DNA from: Aphodosoma sp045658305
GTDB taxonomy: Bacteria; Bacteroidota; Bacteroidia; Bacteroidales; Paludibacteraceae
NCBI GenBank assembly: GCA_045658305.1
Contig: JAZOUT010000117.1
Location: 12,168 to 76,167, forward strand
DNA: 64,000 nucleotides
Direction: 5' to 3'
The notes under the pieces are model-generated. The model was not told where the DNA came from and ran no database searches. It saw nothing but the letters and a program-made list of their open reading frames with translations. Below are positions 6,475 to 13,763 of this stretch, piece after piece. The translations under genes were made by a program, and so were the position numbers. The stretch's first letter is position 1, and each line of letters begins with the position of its first letter.

Positions 6475-6695
6475 ACTCCGAATTTATATAAGTTTAGACT
6501 ATCACGAATATCATCACCTACTTCATTCCAATCAGAGCTCAAACTCTCCATATCACTCTTCCTTAAAAAAGAAAAATAAGAGCCACGACCCGACAAATTA
6601 AACAAATATAAAAAACCTCTGCAAAAAGGCTTGTTTAATCGATAATATTGCAGTTTTCGTTTCAAACGTCTATCTGCCAAATCTTCTCTTTTCAT
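6471..6695 (-). CDS. Small basic protein upstream of DUF2335
   Basis: A 74-residue protein, not recognised. The N-terminal half is strongly basic and aromatic (DRRLKRKLQYYRLNKPF), and the C-terminal half is acidic. It overlaps the DUF2335 gene by 4 bases and has its own promoter 38 bases upstream, so the pair forms a separate cargo unit. Confidence 0.6.
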   Translation of the reverse strand: MKREDLADRRLKRKLQYYRLNKPFCRGFLYLFNLSGRGSYFSFLRKSDMESLSSDWNEVGDDIRDSLNLYKFGV

Positions 6696-6732
6696 AATAG
6701 TTCCTCCAATTTACAATTAAATCATTTGGGGA

Positions 6733-6742
6733 TGCAAAGGTA
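6733..6742 (-). promoter_or_regulatory. Promoter -7 element of the DUF2335 pair
   Basis: TACCTTTGCA reads leftward, 38 bases before the start at 6695. Confidence 0.6.
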
Positions 6743-6816
6743 CGAAGATATTTTCAAAAAAACAAACAATTGCATCTTAAAAATGTTTAATACAATTTGC
6801 ATGCCATATCCCAACC

Positions 6817-9630
6817 TCACCATGTCACCTCATTCCTGAAGTGCGGATTGAGGTCTGCGCCGTGCGAACGGAGATAGATGCACTCTACTGTTTTGCCCTC
6901 GAGCTTCTTCAATATACGACCATCGGAGCCTCGTAGCTCGCGTGGATTGAGCTCCTCGAGATAGGTGCTATTAGCAATAAATGCACGAAGTTTCTCCTTG
7001 AAGCGTTGCGATGAGATGTTGCGTGCGCCTGTTTCGTTGACAAATGCAGTGAAAACTTCGTTTTTATGCAACAAACAATCCAGATTGCCCGACTCTGGCG
7101 AGAAATATACCTCTGCCCAATCTTTGAACATCACACCCATATTGGCTATGTTGATACGCTTGCGGACGTTCTCCATCGGTGGATCGAAGCGCGACACTCC
7201 AGCATCAAGCGTGCGAAGATAGAAACGGAGACAATCGATGCAGAAGTTTATGTCCTCGTTATACATTGCCTCGGTGTAGTCGGCATCGAATAGGTCGTAA
7301 CCAAAATCGTCGGCCACCTTGCGCGTTTCGTTGTACAGGTTCTCCATGTTCTGGTGGTAGTAGTCGCTAAATACGACATACAACAGGCGTCGAGCTGTAG
7401 ATGTATCGTCGCCCACAATCGGTGGTGGAAAGTTCGACGTGAAAGCGAAGTTCGGCGCATCCTTATAGTCAATCTCAAACGACTTATCGCCCTTCGGGTT
7501 CACCGACATATCGCCAGTAATCATAGTATAGAAGTAGTTGAAATCGAAGTTACGCGCTGCGTCGTCGATATTGATGAGGTCGGTGTCGGAATTGATACGA
7601 TCGAGCAAGTGTTTGTTTTCGGTCAATCGAGTGTCGCGCCCCTGGAACGTGGCAATCTGCAATAGGTTGAGCGACTTGAGTGTTTTCACGAATAACGATT
7701 TACCCGAACCGCCTGCCGAAGTGTTTTCGTCGGTGAGTCGATTCTCCATCACCCAAAGTGCATACGCCTTACTGGCGAACTTATAGCGGTGGAGCAGATA
7801 ACCAATGGCATATATCTTGTTGACAAGGTGGCGCGTCTGCTCGATAATCTCTTCGTTGGTCAATCGAGGGCCCATGATGCTGAATTTATAGTCGCGCATA
7901 TATTGCTCGTTGAGTTCTGCCACGGCATCGACGCGCTGTTCGTACTCCTCACGCCAATACATGCGGCTGGCGTTGATGAGCATACGGAAGTAGTGCGAAC
8001 GAGTATGCTTTATCTCAAAAGTATAGTTCTGATGTTTCAAATCTCCGTCGATGACAAACGATGGTTCGAGCTGCTTGAAGTCGTGAGGTATAATCTCCTG
8101 ACTCCAGCATTTAGTCGATATCTCATCTTTGCGAGTAATCGATGTGTTGTCGGCTGTGACCACAGCTGCACAGTTGGCAAAGTAGAACGTGCGACTATTA
8201 GCGGTGGTTTTGGTGAAATCTACCTCAAGATTGTCAAGGTCGTTGGCAAGAGTGGTGCCTGTGAGCTTCGATTTTACAAACAACTCCTGAATAGCTGGGT
8301 CGATACGACGCTCGATAAGGTCGCGTTTCACGAAGTCACGAATCTGTTGAGGCGTATATTCTTCGATGATATAACGGTCTTTGCGAACGAATTGGACTGC
8401 TTTTGTTATAGGGTTGGTGAATTTATAGAATCCGTTGAGACGCAAATAGTAGAGCAACGATGTGAGGTTGAGCTGTAGGCGAGTGCCCTTCTCGGTATGC
8501 TCCTGACGCCAAAAGCGCGCCTGCTTGGCAATACGCATAAGGTCGCGTATCTCGGCAGCCTTTGGTCGCAACTCAATGAAATCACGCAAGTCTTTGCGTG
8601 GACGACCACGATAGTCTGGGTACGTAAGCATCCATTGTGGGAGTTCAACGGTGTAAAGCTCGAGGTAGCGCAACGCAAGTTTTGCGCCCTGCTCGCGTCC
8701 AGTGGCGTCGATATCGGGGATGTTATAGATGTTCTCTGCCATACGCGTGAGTTCTATCCAAAGCGACTCGGGAAAATCGGCAGTCTCGGAGTTGAGCCAA
8801 ATAGGATAATAGCCCAATCCTGCCATGTTCATAGCATCACGTTCGCCCGAACAGATAACAATTTCGGGCAATTTCACTGGTTTGCGTTTCTTCTTCGCTC
8901 CTCCTTCGTCGAGTTCGTCGTCGTCGGCACGCTCATCGAGGAGTTCTTGATAGCGTTCCTTGATTTGTGATAATCCATTGATATAGTCTGCTGGTTTACT
9001 ACCAAAATAACGAAAACGCCAAGCCTTGTCGGGCTCATAAGGTTTATACACCTTGGCAAACGAAGAGCCATCGGGGAGTTTGACAGTACGAATGAAGATA
9101 GGATAATGGTCCGAACTGGTGTAGGTGATACTCTTGCCCTTCGACACGGTGGTTACACTCTCAACCGACTCATAGCCGTACTTCTCAAGTGTTTCAGGTT
9201 TCACAAATGGTCCCCAGCATTTAAGGTCGGCATCTGTTGGTTTTTTCGGCACATAGCTCCAATCGCCATTATTCTCACCTTCGGTGGCAGCGCGTGAGGT
9301 AAATTTTGGTTTGTTCACCTCTGGATCTAATCGCATCGACACGCCATAACGCTCCGCCAATAGGTGGAGTGCTTGCGAAAACGTGGTGATATTCTCTTCG
9401 CGCATACAGATGTCGAAGCAATTACGCCCATGACTATCATCGCCAAAGTCGGTAACAATCCACATATCTTTGTACTTGCGAATAGATGCCGATGCCGTAC
9501 GTTCGTCGCGAATCTTGAACGATTTAGCGCGCCCATCTACCACCTCGCGAGCCGAAGGATAGTAATAGTATATAACCTCAAGTCCACCATTGGTGGCATT
9601 GAGAATCCTTTCTTTCAAATCCATAATCAC
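6817..9630 (-). CDS. Primase-helicase (Toprim plus D5-like SF3 ATPase)
   Basis: A 937-residue replication protein. The N-terminal ~100 residues resemble the start of CHC2-type primases without the zinc cysteines. A Toprim-like segment follows at about 260-320 (VICSGERDAMNMAGLGY, then PDIDATGREQGAKLA). The C-terminal half is a D5/SF3-type ATPase: Walker A GGSGKS near residue 640, Walker B LINIDD about 40 residues later, and an arginine-finger region STARRLLYVVF. Such proteins unwind and prime replication of phages, plasmids and satellites. It is the last gene of a four-gene operon with 4-base overlaps throughout, controlled from the operator region at 10.4 kb. It probably acts at the iteron-like array near 2.2 kb. 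Confidence 0.85.
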   Translation of the reverse strand: MIMDLKERILNATNGGLEVIYYYYPSAREVVDGRAKSFKIRDERTASASIRKYKDMWIVTDFGDDSHGRNCFDICMREENITTFSQALHLLAERYGVSMRLDPEVNKPKFTSRAATEGENNGDWSYVPKKPTDADLKCWGPFVKPETLEKYGYESVESVTTVSKGKSITYTSSDHYPIFIRTVKLPDGSSFAKVYKPYEPDKAWRFRYFGSKPADYINGLSQIKERYQELLDERADDDELDEGGAKKKRKPVKLPEIVICSGERDAMNMAGLGYYPIWLNSETADFPESLWIELTRMAENIYNIPDIDATGREQGAKLALRYLELYTVELPQWMLTYPDYRGRPRKDLRDFIELRPKAAEIRDLMRIAKQARFWRQEHTEKGTRLQLNLTSLLYYLRLNGFYKFTNPITKAVQFVRKDRYIIEEYTPQQIRDFVKRDLIERRIDPAIQELFVKSKLTGTTLANDLDNLEVDFTKTTANSRTFYFANCAAVVTADNTSITRKDEISTKCWSQEIIPHDFKQLEPSFVIDGDLKHQNYTFEIKHTRSHYFRMLINASRMYWREEYEQRVDAVAELNEQYMRDYKFSIMGPRLTNEEIIEQTRHLVNKIYAIGYLLHRYKFASKAYALWVMENRLTDENTSAGGSGKSLFVKTLKSLNLLQIATFQGRDTRLTENKHLLDRINSDTDLINIDDAARNFDFNYFYTMITGDMSVNPKGDKSFEIDYKDAPNFAFTSNFPPPIVGDDTSTARRLLYVVFSDYYHQNMENLYNETRKVADDFGYDLFDADYTEAMYNEDINFCIDCLRFYLRTLDAGVSRFDPPMENVRKRINIANMGVMFKDWAEVYFSPESGNLDCLLHKNEVFTAFVNETGARNISSQRFKEKLRAFIANSTYLEELNPRELRGSDGRILKKLEGKTVECIYLRSHGADLNPHFRNEVTW

Positions 9631-9881
9631 AACGTTTTAGATGGTTCAATAGCACGGAACAAATCTAACTTTTCAAGCATTTCGTCAATATTAAAATAAC
9701 CATAAGTAGTACAAATTATCATAGCTTGCTCCAACACTTTATCAAACTTCACCTCCTTAGCATTGATACCAGGATAATCATCTATCTTATCAGCTAAACA
9801 AGTAGCCTCACTAATAGATTCAGCCTCCATTACAAAATACGTATAATTGAGGGTCTCGCGAACAAACACTTGCTTTTTCAT
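9627..9881 (-). CDS. Small unknown protein in replication operon
   Basis: An 84-residue protein, not recognised. The start KKQVFVRETLNYTYFVMEAES looks like a strand-loop-strand, followed by helices. It overlaps both neighbours by 4 bases, so it is coupled to the primase-helicase and may be a helicase accessory protein. That role is inferred only from position. Confidence 0.6.
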   Translation of the reverse strand: MKKQVFVRETLNYTYFVMEAESISEATCLADKIDDYPGINAKEVKFDKVLEQAMIICTTYGYFNIDEMLEKLDLFRAIEPSKTL

Positions 9882-10168
9882 GATTTACTCTCCTCTTGGT
9901 TTGGTTCTGCCTGTTGAGCTTGTTGTCTTGCACAACGATCATACAAAGGCACTTCGCTCGAAAATATAGGTTCTTTTGCTACGAGCTCAATCTCACGGAG
10001 AGCAAGGTCGGGAATCTCGGTGCGTAGCTTCATCCAGTTATAAAACACCTCCTGACTAATTGCACATTTACGCATGATGCGCTCACGTATGTTGTGAACC
10101 TGTCCCTGTGGAATCTCTTGCCACCAGGCACGAAATCTTTTGTTTTTCTCTTCTTTTGTCAAATTCAT
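9878..10168 (-). CDS. Small helical protein, possible HTH, in replication operon
   Basis: A 96-residue protein. The segment IRERIMRKCAISQEVFYNWM resembles a helix-turn-helix, and the C-terminus is rich in Q and E. It overlaps both neighbours by 4 bases. It may bind DNA at the origin or in replication control. No specific family is recognised. Confidence 0.55.
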   Translation of the reverse strand: MNLTKEEKNKRFRAWWQEIPQGQVHNIRERIMRKCAISQEVFYNWMKLRTEIPDLALREIELVAKEPIFSSEVPLYDRCARQQAQQAEPNQEESKS

Positions 10169-10362
10169 AATATTGCGTATTGAATTATATATCTATGTTT
10201 GGTAAGTAGTTCGCGCTGCCATCGGTCAAGGTGTTCTGGCAACACACCTGGCGAAAGATACAACAGTCGCCTCTTGCGGTCGATGTTAGCACCAGCCCTA
10301 CGAGCTTTGTAATGCAAGTAGTAGAGATGCTTCTGTTCGGGAGTGTAAAAATATTTTTTCAT
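10165..10362 (-). CDS. Small basic protein, first gene of replication operon
   Basis: A 65-residue protein rich in K, R, H and Y (TPEQKHLYYLHYKARRAG...), not recognised. It is the first gene of the leftward replication operon. Its start lies 13 bases from the nearest palindromic operator and about 75 from the -7 element, so its expression should depend directly on the XRE regulator. Confidence 0.6.
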   Translation of the reverse strand: MKKYFYTPEQKHLYYLHYKARRAGANIDRKRRLLYLSPGVLPEHLDRWQRELLTKHRYIIQYAIL

Positions 10363-10374
10363 AACTTTTGGCTT

Positions 10375-10434
10375 TTACGGAATTTCCGTAAGTCTATAGG
10401 AAAAATAAATTACGGATTTTCCGTAAAATTACGG
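10375..10434. promoter_or_regulatory. Palindromic operators between the replication operon and xre
   Basis: Perfect palindromes TTACGGAATTTCCGTAA (10,375-10,391) and TTACGGATTTTCCGTAA (10,410-10,426), plus a half-site TTACGG (10,429-10,434). They lie downstream of the leftward -7 element, where a bound repressor would block transcription. Matching sites recur at 2111-2148. Confidence 0.75.
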
Positions 10435-10435
10435 T

Positions 10436-10445
10436 TGCAAAGGTA
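10436..10445 (-). promoter_or_regulatory. Promoter -7 element of the replication operon
   Basis: TACCTTTGCA reads leftward immediately before the operators, matching TAnnTTTG. Confidence 0.65.
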
Positions 10446-10545
10446 AATAAATTTCCTTGCAGTACAAAATATTTTTACTGAAAAATAAGTATTTTTTACC
10501 AAAAATATTTTTTGATTTGTTTAATTATTTGTAAATTAGATTGTT

Positions 10546-10878
10546 ATGAAAAAAGAAGAAATTCACCTCGGAAAAATGATTAAAGAAGTTGCAGTACAGC
10601 GAGATATGCAACTTATTGAATTAGCTGAAAAATTGGGGATTACTAAGCAAACTTTGAATAGTTGGCTGAACAAAGATGACATATCAGTAAAAAAATTATT
10701 TACTATTTCGCATATTTTGAATTACGATTTTTTCAAACACTTTAGGTTGAATTCAATCAATAATTCAACAGAAAAACCGCGAATAACAATTCAAATTGAT
10801 ATAGATCCAGAGAGCAACAATGATGTGTTGCAATATATCAGAGACAAAGAATTGTATGAACTATTAAAATCAAAATAA
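10546..10878 (+). CDS. XRE-family repressor of the element
   Basis: A 110-residue protein with an N-terminal helix-turn-helix at about residues 10-60 (LIELAEKLGITKQTLNSWL) and a C-terminal part with a strand (RITIQIDI) that may mediate dimerisation. It is divergent from the replication operon, and three TTACGG sites lie in the shared 183-base region. It is therefore the likely repressor of replication genes, comparable in position to phage cI or plasmid copy-control regulators. The same sites at 2.1 kb suggest that it also acts at the putative origin. Confidence 0.85.
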   Translation: MKKEEIHLGKMIKEVAVQRDMQLIELAEKLGITKQTLNSWLNKDDISVKKLFTISHILNYDFFKHFRLNSINNSTEKPRITIQIDIDPESNNDVLQYIRDKELYELLKSK

Positions 10879-10990
10879 AAAAAAACAGCCCCAAATCGCC
10901 CACTAAAAAGTGCGACAAATTTGAGACAACACATTTTCGGTGATTGACCTATAAAATATTGTAAGGCAGACACTTAGATACCTTTTTACA

Positions 10991-11018
10991 GTCGTAGGTT
11001 CGAGTCCTGCCTCCGCAA
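10991..11018 (+). other. tRNA 3'-end fragment (attachment site, chromosome side)
   Basis: The stretch holds a tRNA T-arm (GTAGG-TTCGAGT-CCTGC) followed by a 7-base acceptor strand CTCCGCA. No anticodon or D-arm lies upstream: the preceding sequence is the tail of the mobile element. It is followed by a strong terminator, as expected for the original end of a tRNA transcript. This is the usual result of integration into a tRNA 3' end. The tRNA identity cannot be read from the fragment. Confidence 0.7.
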
Positions 11019-11025
11019 CTAAATT

Positions 11026-11053
11026 GAGACATCAGTATTGATGTCTCTTTTTT
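11026..11053 (+). terminator. tRNA transcription terminator
   Basis: Perfect 9-bp stem GAGACATCA-GTAT-TGATGTCTC followed by a run of T. Confidence 0.85.
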
Positions 11054-11066
11054 TACTATATAATAA

Positions 11067-11099
11067 CAAAAAGCACCCTCAGAAACGAGGATGCTTTTT
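11067..11099 (-). terminator. Terminator of the aldolase gene
   Basis: Hairpin AAAGCACCCTC/GAGGATGCTTT with one mismatch and T-runs on both sides, 23 bases past the aldolase stop. It could act in both directions. Confidence 0.75.
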
Positions 11100-11121
11100 A
11101 TATTATTATATAAATACCTTA

Positions 11122-12117
11122 TTATGCTTTACCTGCAGAACCGAGCACGTTATTTACTTTGTGCATATAGAGTTTTTTAAGTTCTTCACGAGCAGGACCA
11201 AGATATTGACGTGGGTCAAATTTATCTGGATTATCAACCATAAATTTACGTACTGTAGCAGTCATTGCAAGACGACCATCTGAATCGATATTGATTTTAC
11301 ACACCGCTGATTTAGCAGCTTCACGAAGTTGTTCTTCTGGGATACCAATAGCATCTTTCAATTTACCACCATGAGTATTGATTGTTTCAACATATTCTTG
11401 TGGAACTGAAGATGAACCGTGAAGCACGATAGGAAAACCTGGGATTTGTTTTTCGATTTCGTGAAGGATGTCAAAACGCAATGGTGGAGGAACGAGCATA
11501 CCGTTAGCATCGCGAGTACATTGTGCTGGAGTGAATTTGTTAGCACCGTGAGATGTACCGATAGAAATAGCAAGTGAGTCAACACCTGTACGTTTTACGA
11601 AGTCAACTACTTCCTCAGGACGAGTGTAAGTGTGATGTTCTGCAACAACGTCGTCTTCGATACCTGCGAGTACGCCGAGTTCGCCTTCTACTGTAACACC
11701 ATATTGATGAGCATATTCTACTACTTTTTTAGTAAGCTCGATATTTTCTTCGTAAGAGTGGTGTGAACCATCAATCATAACAGAAGAGAAGCCCATGTCT
11801 ACACAAGATTTACAAAGTTCGAATGTATCGCCATGGTCGAGATGAAGACAAATTTGTGGTTTTTCCCAACCAAGTTCTTTAGCATATTCAACAGCACCTT
11901 GTGCCATATAGCGAAGGAGTGTTTGGTTAGCATATTTGCGTGCACCAGATGACACTTGAAGGATTACAGGAGATTTTGTTTCAGCGCAAGCTTGAATGAT
12001 TGCTTGCATTTGTTCCATGTTGTTGAAGTTGAATGCAGGAATTGCATAACCACCTTCTACTGCGGCTTTGAACATTTCTTTGGTGTTCACAAGGCCTAAT
12101 TCTTTATAACTTACCAT
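11122..12117 (-). CDS. fba: Class II fructose-bisphosphate aldolase
   Basis: The protein splits fructose 1,6-bisphosphate into glyceraldehyde 3-phosphate and dihydroxyacetone phosphate (glycolysis and gluconeogenesis, cytoplasm). From the preferred start (MVSYKELGL) it is 331 residues. The start gives the usual family N-terminus, and 13 extra codons upstream come only from a dispersed repeat. Class II features include HLDHGDTFELCKSCVDMGF with the catalytic Asp and zinc histidine, a GELG loop, and SIGTSHGANKF with another zinc histidine. It is a single gene with its own promoter near 12,228 and its own terminator. Confidence 0.95.
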   Translation of the reverse strand: MVSYKELGLVNTKEMFKAAVEGGYAIPAFNFNNMEQMQAIIQACAETKSPVILQVSSGARKYANQTLLRYMAQGAVEYAKELGWEKPQICLHLDHGDTFELCKSCVDMGFSSVMIDGSHHSYEENIELTKKVVEYAHQYGVTVEGELGVLAGIEDDVVAEHHTYTRPEEVVDFVKRTGVDSLAISIGTSHGANKFTPAQCTRDANGMLVPPPLRFDILHEIEKQIPGFPIVLHGSSSVPQEYVETINTHGGKLKDAIGIPEEQLREAAKSAVCKINIDSDGRLAMTATVRKFMVDNPDKFDPRQYLGPAREELKKLYMHKVNNVLGSAGKA

Positions 12118-12120
12118 ACT

Positions 12121-12158
12121 TAAAACAATGCACAATGTACAATACACAATGCACAATT
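12121..12158. repeat. Dispersed ACAATGCACAAT repeat
   Basis: Tandem near-copies of ACAATGCACAAT/ACAATACACAAT lie just upstream of the aldolase start. Related sequence is found at 30,189-30,218 and inside three signal-peptide coding regions (12,950-12,985, 40,564-40,600 and 61,155-61,200). Confidence 0.6.
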
Positions 12159-12222
12159 AAGTGCATTATCACTATCCATTGCTGATTATTACTTAATTGA
12201 TTATAATTTGTTAGCTTTGTTC

Positions 12223-12232
12223 TGCAAAGGTA
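12223..12232 (-). promoter_or_regulatory. Promoter -7 element of fba
   Basis: TACCTTTGCA reads leftward. A GTTGAAAGTTGAAAG dispersed repeat occupies 12,241-12,258, where the -33 element would be. Confidence 0.6.
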
Positions 12233-12277
12233 CAAAAAAAAGTTGAAAGTTGAAAGTTAAAATTTATCTTTCTCAAC

Positions 12278-13000
12278 TTATTTTCGTAAATCAAATACGT
12301 ATGCTACTGAAAATTTCACTGTGCCTTGAGTAAAATAAGGTTTATAATCTCTTAATGGCAACGTGAAAGTATATTTATTGAAATTATCATTATTAAATCC
12401 ATGTTGATAAGACAAACGGCCTTGTAAGCCATTCCATTTGAATGCCAAACCTAATTCTGCTGCAATTTCGCAACGAACAATACGACCTTCTTTACCAAAC
12501 ATTTTTTCTTTTTCATGTGTTACTGGTTTATGTACTCCTTCTGGCACATTTGCAGTATATTTTTGCCATGCCCAATCTTCGCCATGAAGTCCACATGCAA
12601 AGACTGGTCCTCCAAACAGCGACACTACATATTGATTTTGAATAGGGAAATTTACATAAAAATGAAATGGCACATTCAAATATCCCAATTGTCGTTTGAA
12701 TTTATTTGAAATGTGGGTAGAAGTGCTATCATTATTATAGTTTATATCCCAACGCATTGTACGCATTTCGTACATCACTGCGGCATCAAAGCCCCAACGA
12801 TTTGTAACATCCATCTCGAAAAGCATACCGAGATGAAGACCTCCTCCTGGAATCATTGTGAATGCTACCGATTTATCGCCCTGCGTAACAATACCATAGG
12901 ACATTGATGGGCCTCCAATAAATCCTAACTTTTGTGCATTTACCTCAATACAAAATGCACATTGCACAATACAGAATAATATTAATAGTATTTTTTTCAT
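12278..13000 (-). CDS. Outer-membrane beta-barrel protein
   Basis: A 240-residue protein with a signal peptide (KKILLILFCIVQCAFC...NAQ) and repeated amphipathic strands with glycine and aromatic pairs (FIGGPSMSYGI, LHLGMLFEMD, VVSLFGGPVFACGL, GRLSYQHGFN). It ends in an aromatic-rich strand (VKFSVAYVFDLRK). This is the common Bacteroidota outer-membrane beta-barrel fold (PorT/OmpX size). Its function is unknown. The signal-peptide core is encoded by a dispersed repeat. It follows lemA with a 4-base gap and may be co-transcribed with it. Confidence 0.8.
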   Translation of the reverse strand: MKKILLILFCIVQCAFCIEVNAQKLGFIGGPSMSYGIVTQGDKSVAFTMIPGGGLHLGMLFEMDVTNRWGFDAAVMYEMRTMRWDINYNNDSTSTHISNKFKRQLGYLNVPFHFYVNFPIQNQYVVSLFGGPVFACGLHGEDWAWQKYTANVPEGVHKPVTHEKEKMFGKEGRIVRCEIAAELGLAFKWNGLQGRLSYQHGFNNDNFNKYTFTLPLRDYKPYFTQGTVKFSVAYVFDLRK

Positions 13001-13004
13001 ATTT

Positions 13005-13598
13005 TTAGAAAGAAACTTGTGGTGCTTTTATTGCTTCAACATCGGCTTTAAAATAAGTAACTATCTCGAAACCAAACATATTGCTTAAAATGTTATTTGG
13101 GAAACGACGAATCATAGTATTATAAGCACGCGCTGTGTTGTTATATGATTGACGTGTGATTTGAATACGATTTTCTGTGCCTTCTAATTGTTCTTGAAGA
13201 TTACGGAAGTTTTGATTTGCTTTTAAATCGGGATAATTTTCGGTAATCATCATCAAACGTCCAAGAGCTGAATTGAGTTCACCTTGCGCAGCTTGGTATT
13301 TTTCAAAATCTTCACGCGAAAAATTATTGATATCTAATGTGGCTTGTGTTGCTTTGGCACGTGCCTCAACGACAGCTTCGAGTGTTTCATTTTCGTGCGC
13401 AGCATAACCTTTTACGGTAGATACAAGATTAGGAATCAAATCTGCACGACGTTGATATTGACTTTCTACATTAGCCCACTCTGTTGAAACAGCTTCTTGT
13501 GCTGTTACTATACGGTTATAAGAATTTACAACCCATAAAATTGTTATTGCCATCACTGCAGTGACAATAATTAACATTAATTTAGTTCTATTCAACAT
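13005..13598 (-). CDS. lemA: LemA family protein
   Basis: A 197-residue protein with one N-terminal membrane segment (LMLIIVTAVMAITILWVV) and a long helical domain carrying the LemA signatures VESQYQRRADLIPNLVSTVKGYA and AYNTMIRRFPNNI. LemA proteins are membrane-anchored four-helix proteins of poorly known function, often encoded beside TPM-domain proteins, as here (TPM gene upstream at 13,764-14,978). A 165-base gap with a dispersed repeat separates them. Confidence 0.92.
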   Translation of the reverse strand: MLNRTKLMLIIVTAVMAITILWVVNSYNRIVTAQEAVSTEWANVESQYQRRADLIPNLVSTVKGYAAHENETLEAVVEARAKATQATLDINNFSREDFEKYQAAQGELNSALGRLMMITENYPDLKANQNFRNLQEQLEGTENRIQITRQSYNNTARAYNTMIRRFPNNILSNMFGFEIVTYFKADVEAIKAPQVSF

Positions 13599-13660
13599 AT
13601 TTTTATTTATTTTTGATTACTAATAATTTATATTCAAACCCCATCATAATAAGAAAAATG

Positions 13661-13729
13661 ACGGTTTGCTTGCTCGAAGGTTGCTTGAAGGTATGGTTCA
13701 CTATCTTGGGAGGTATGGTTATCCTATGA
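13661..13729. repeat. Dispersed repeat, copy 1 (GGTTGCTTGAAGGTATGG family)
   Basis: About 69 bases nearly identical to 56,342-56,408, sharing AAGGTTGCTTGAAGGTATGG and the following CTATCTTGG...GTATGGTTATCCT. Shorter relatives lie at 31,829-31,850, 37,891-37,930 and, inverted, at 50,371-50,404. All copies are intergenic. Confidence 0.8.
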
Positions 13730-13763
13730 AACACCTTGCTTAAAGTATAAGATAAAATAGAAG

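Larger units (their letters stand above)
1..11020. mobile_element. Right part of an integrated mobile element (IME/phage-plasmid-like)
   Basis: This block runs off the left edge and ends at a tRNA 3'-end fragment near 11,000, after which housekeeping genes begin. It contains a primase-helicase, two XRE regulators, toxin-like and unknown small genes, iteron-like arrays and overlapping operons, all typical of integrative elements. No integrase, relaxase or structural phage gene is visible, so these would have to lie to the left. Whether it is a prophage, a satellite or an integrative mobilisable element cannot be decided here. Confidence 0.7.

Noticed and set aside
7789..8478. 229-codon plus-strand frame inside the primase-helicase gene
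   Set aside because: Antisense to a well-supported 937-residue gene with intact motifs; no own promoter or family match.
10991..11018. Complete tRNA gene
   Set aside because: Only the T-arm and 3' acceptor strand are present; no anticodon or D-arm upstream.
11122..12156. Longer aldolase start (13 extra residues MCIVYCTLCIVLS)
   Set aside because: The extra codons are translated dispersed repeat; the family N-terminus begins at ATG 12,117.
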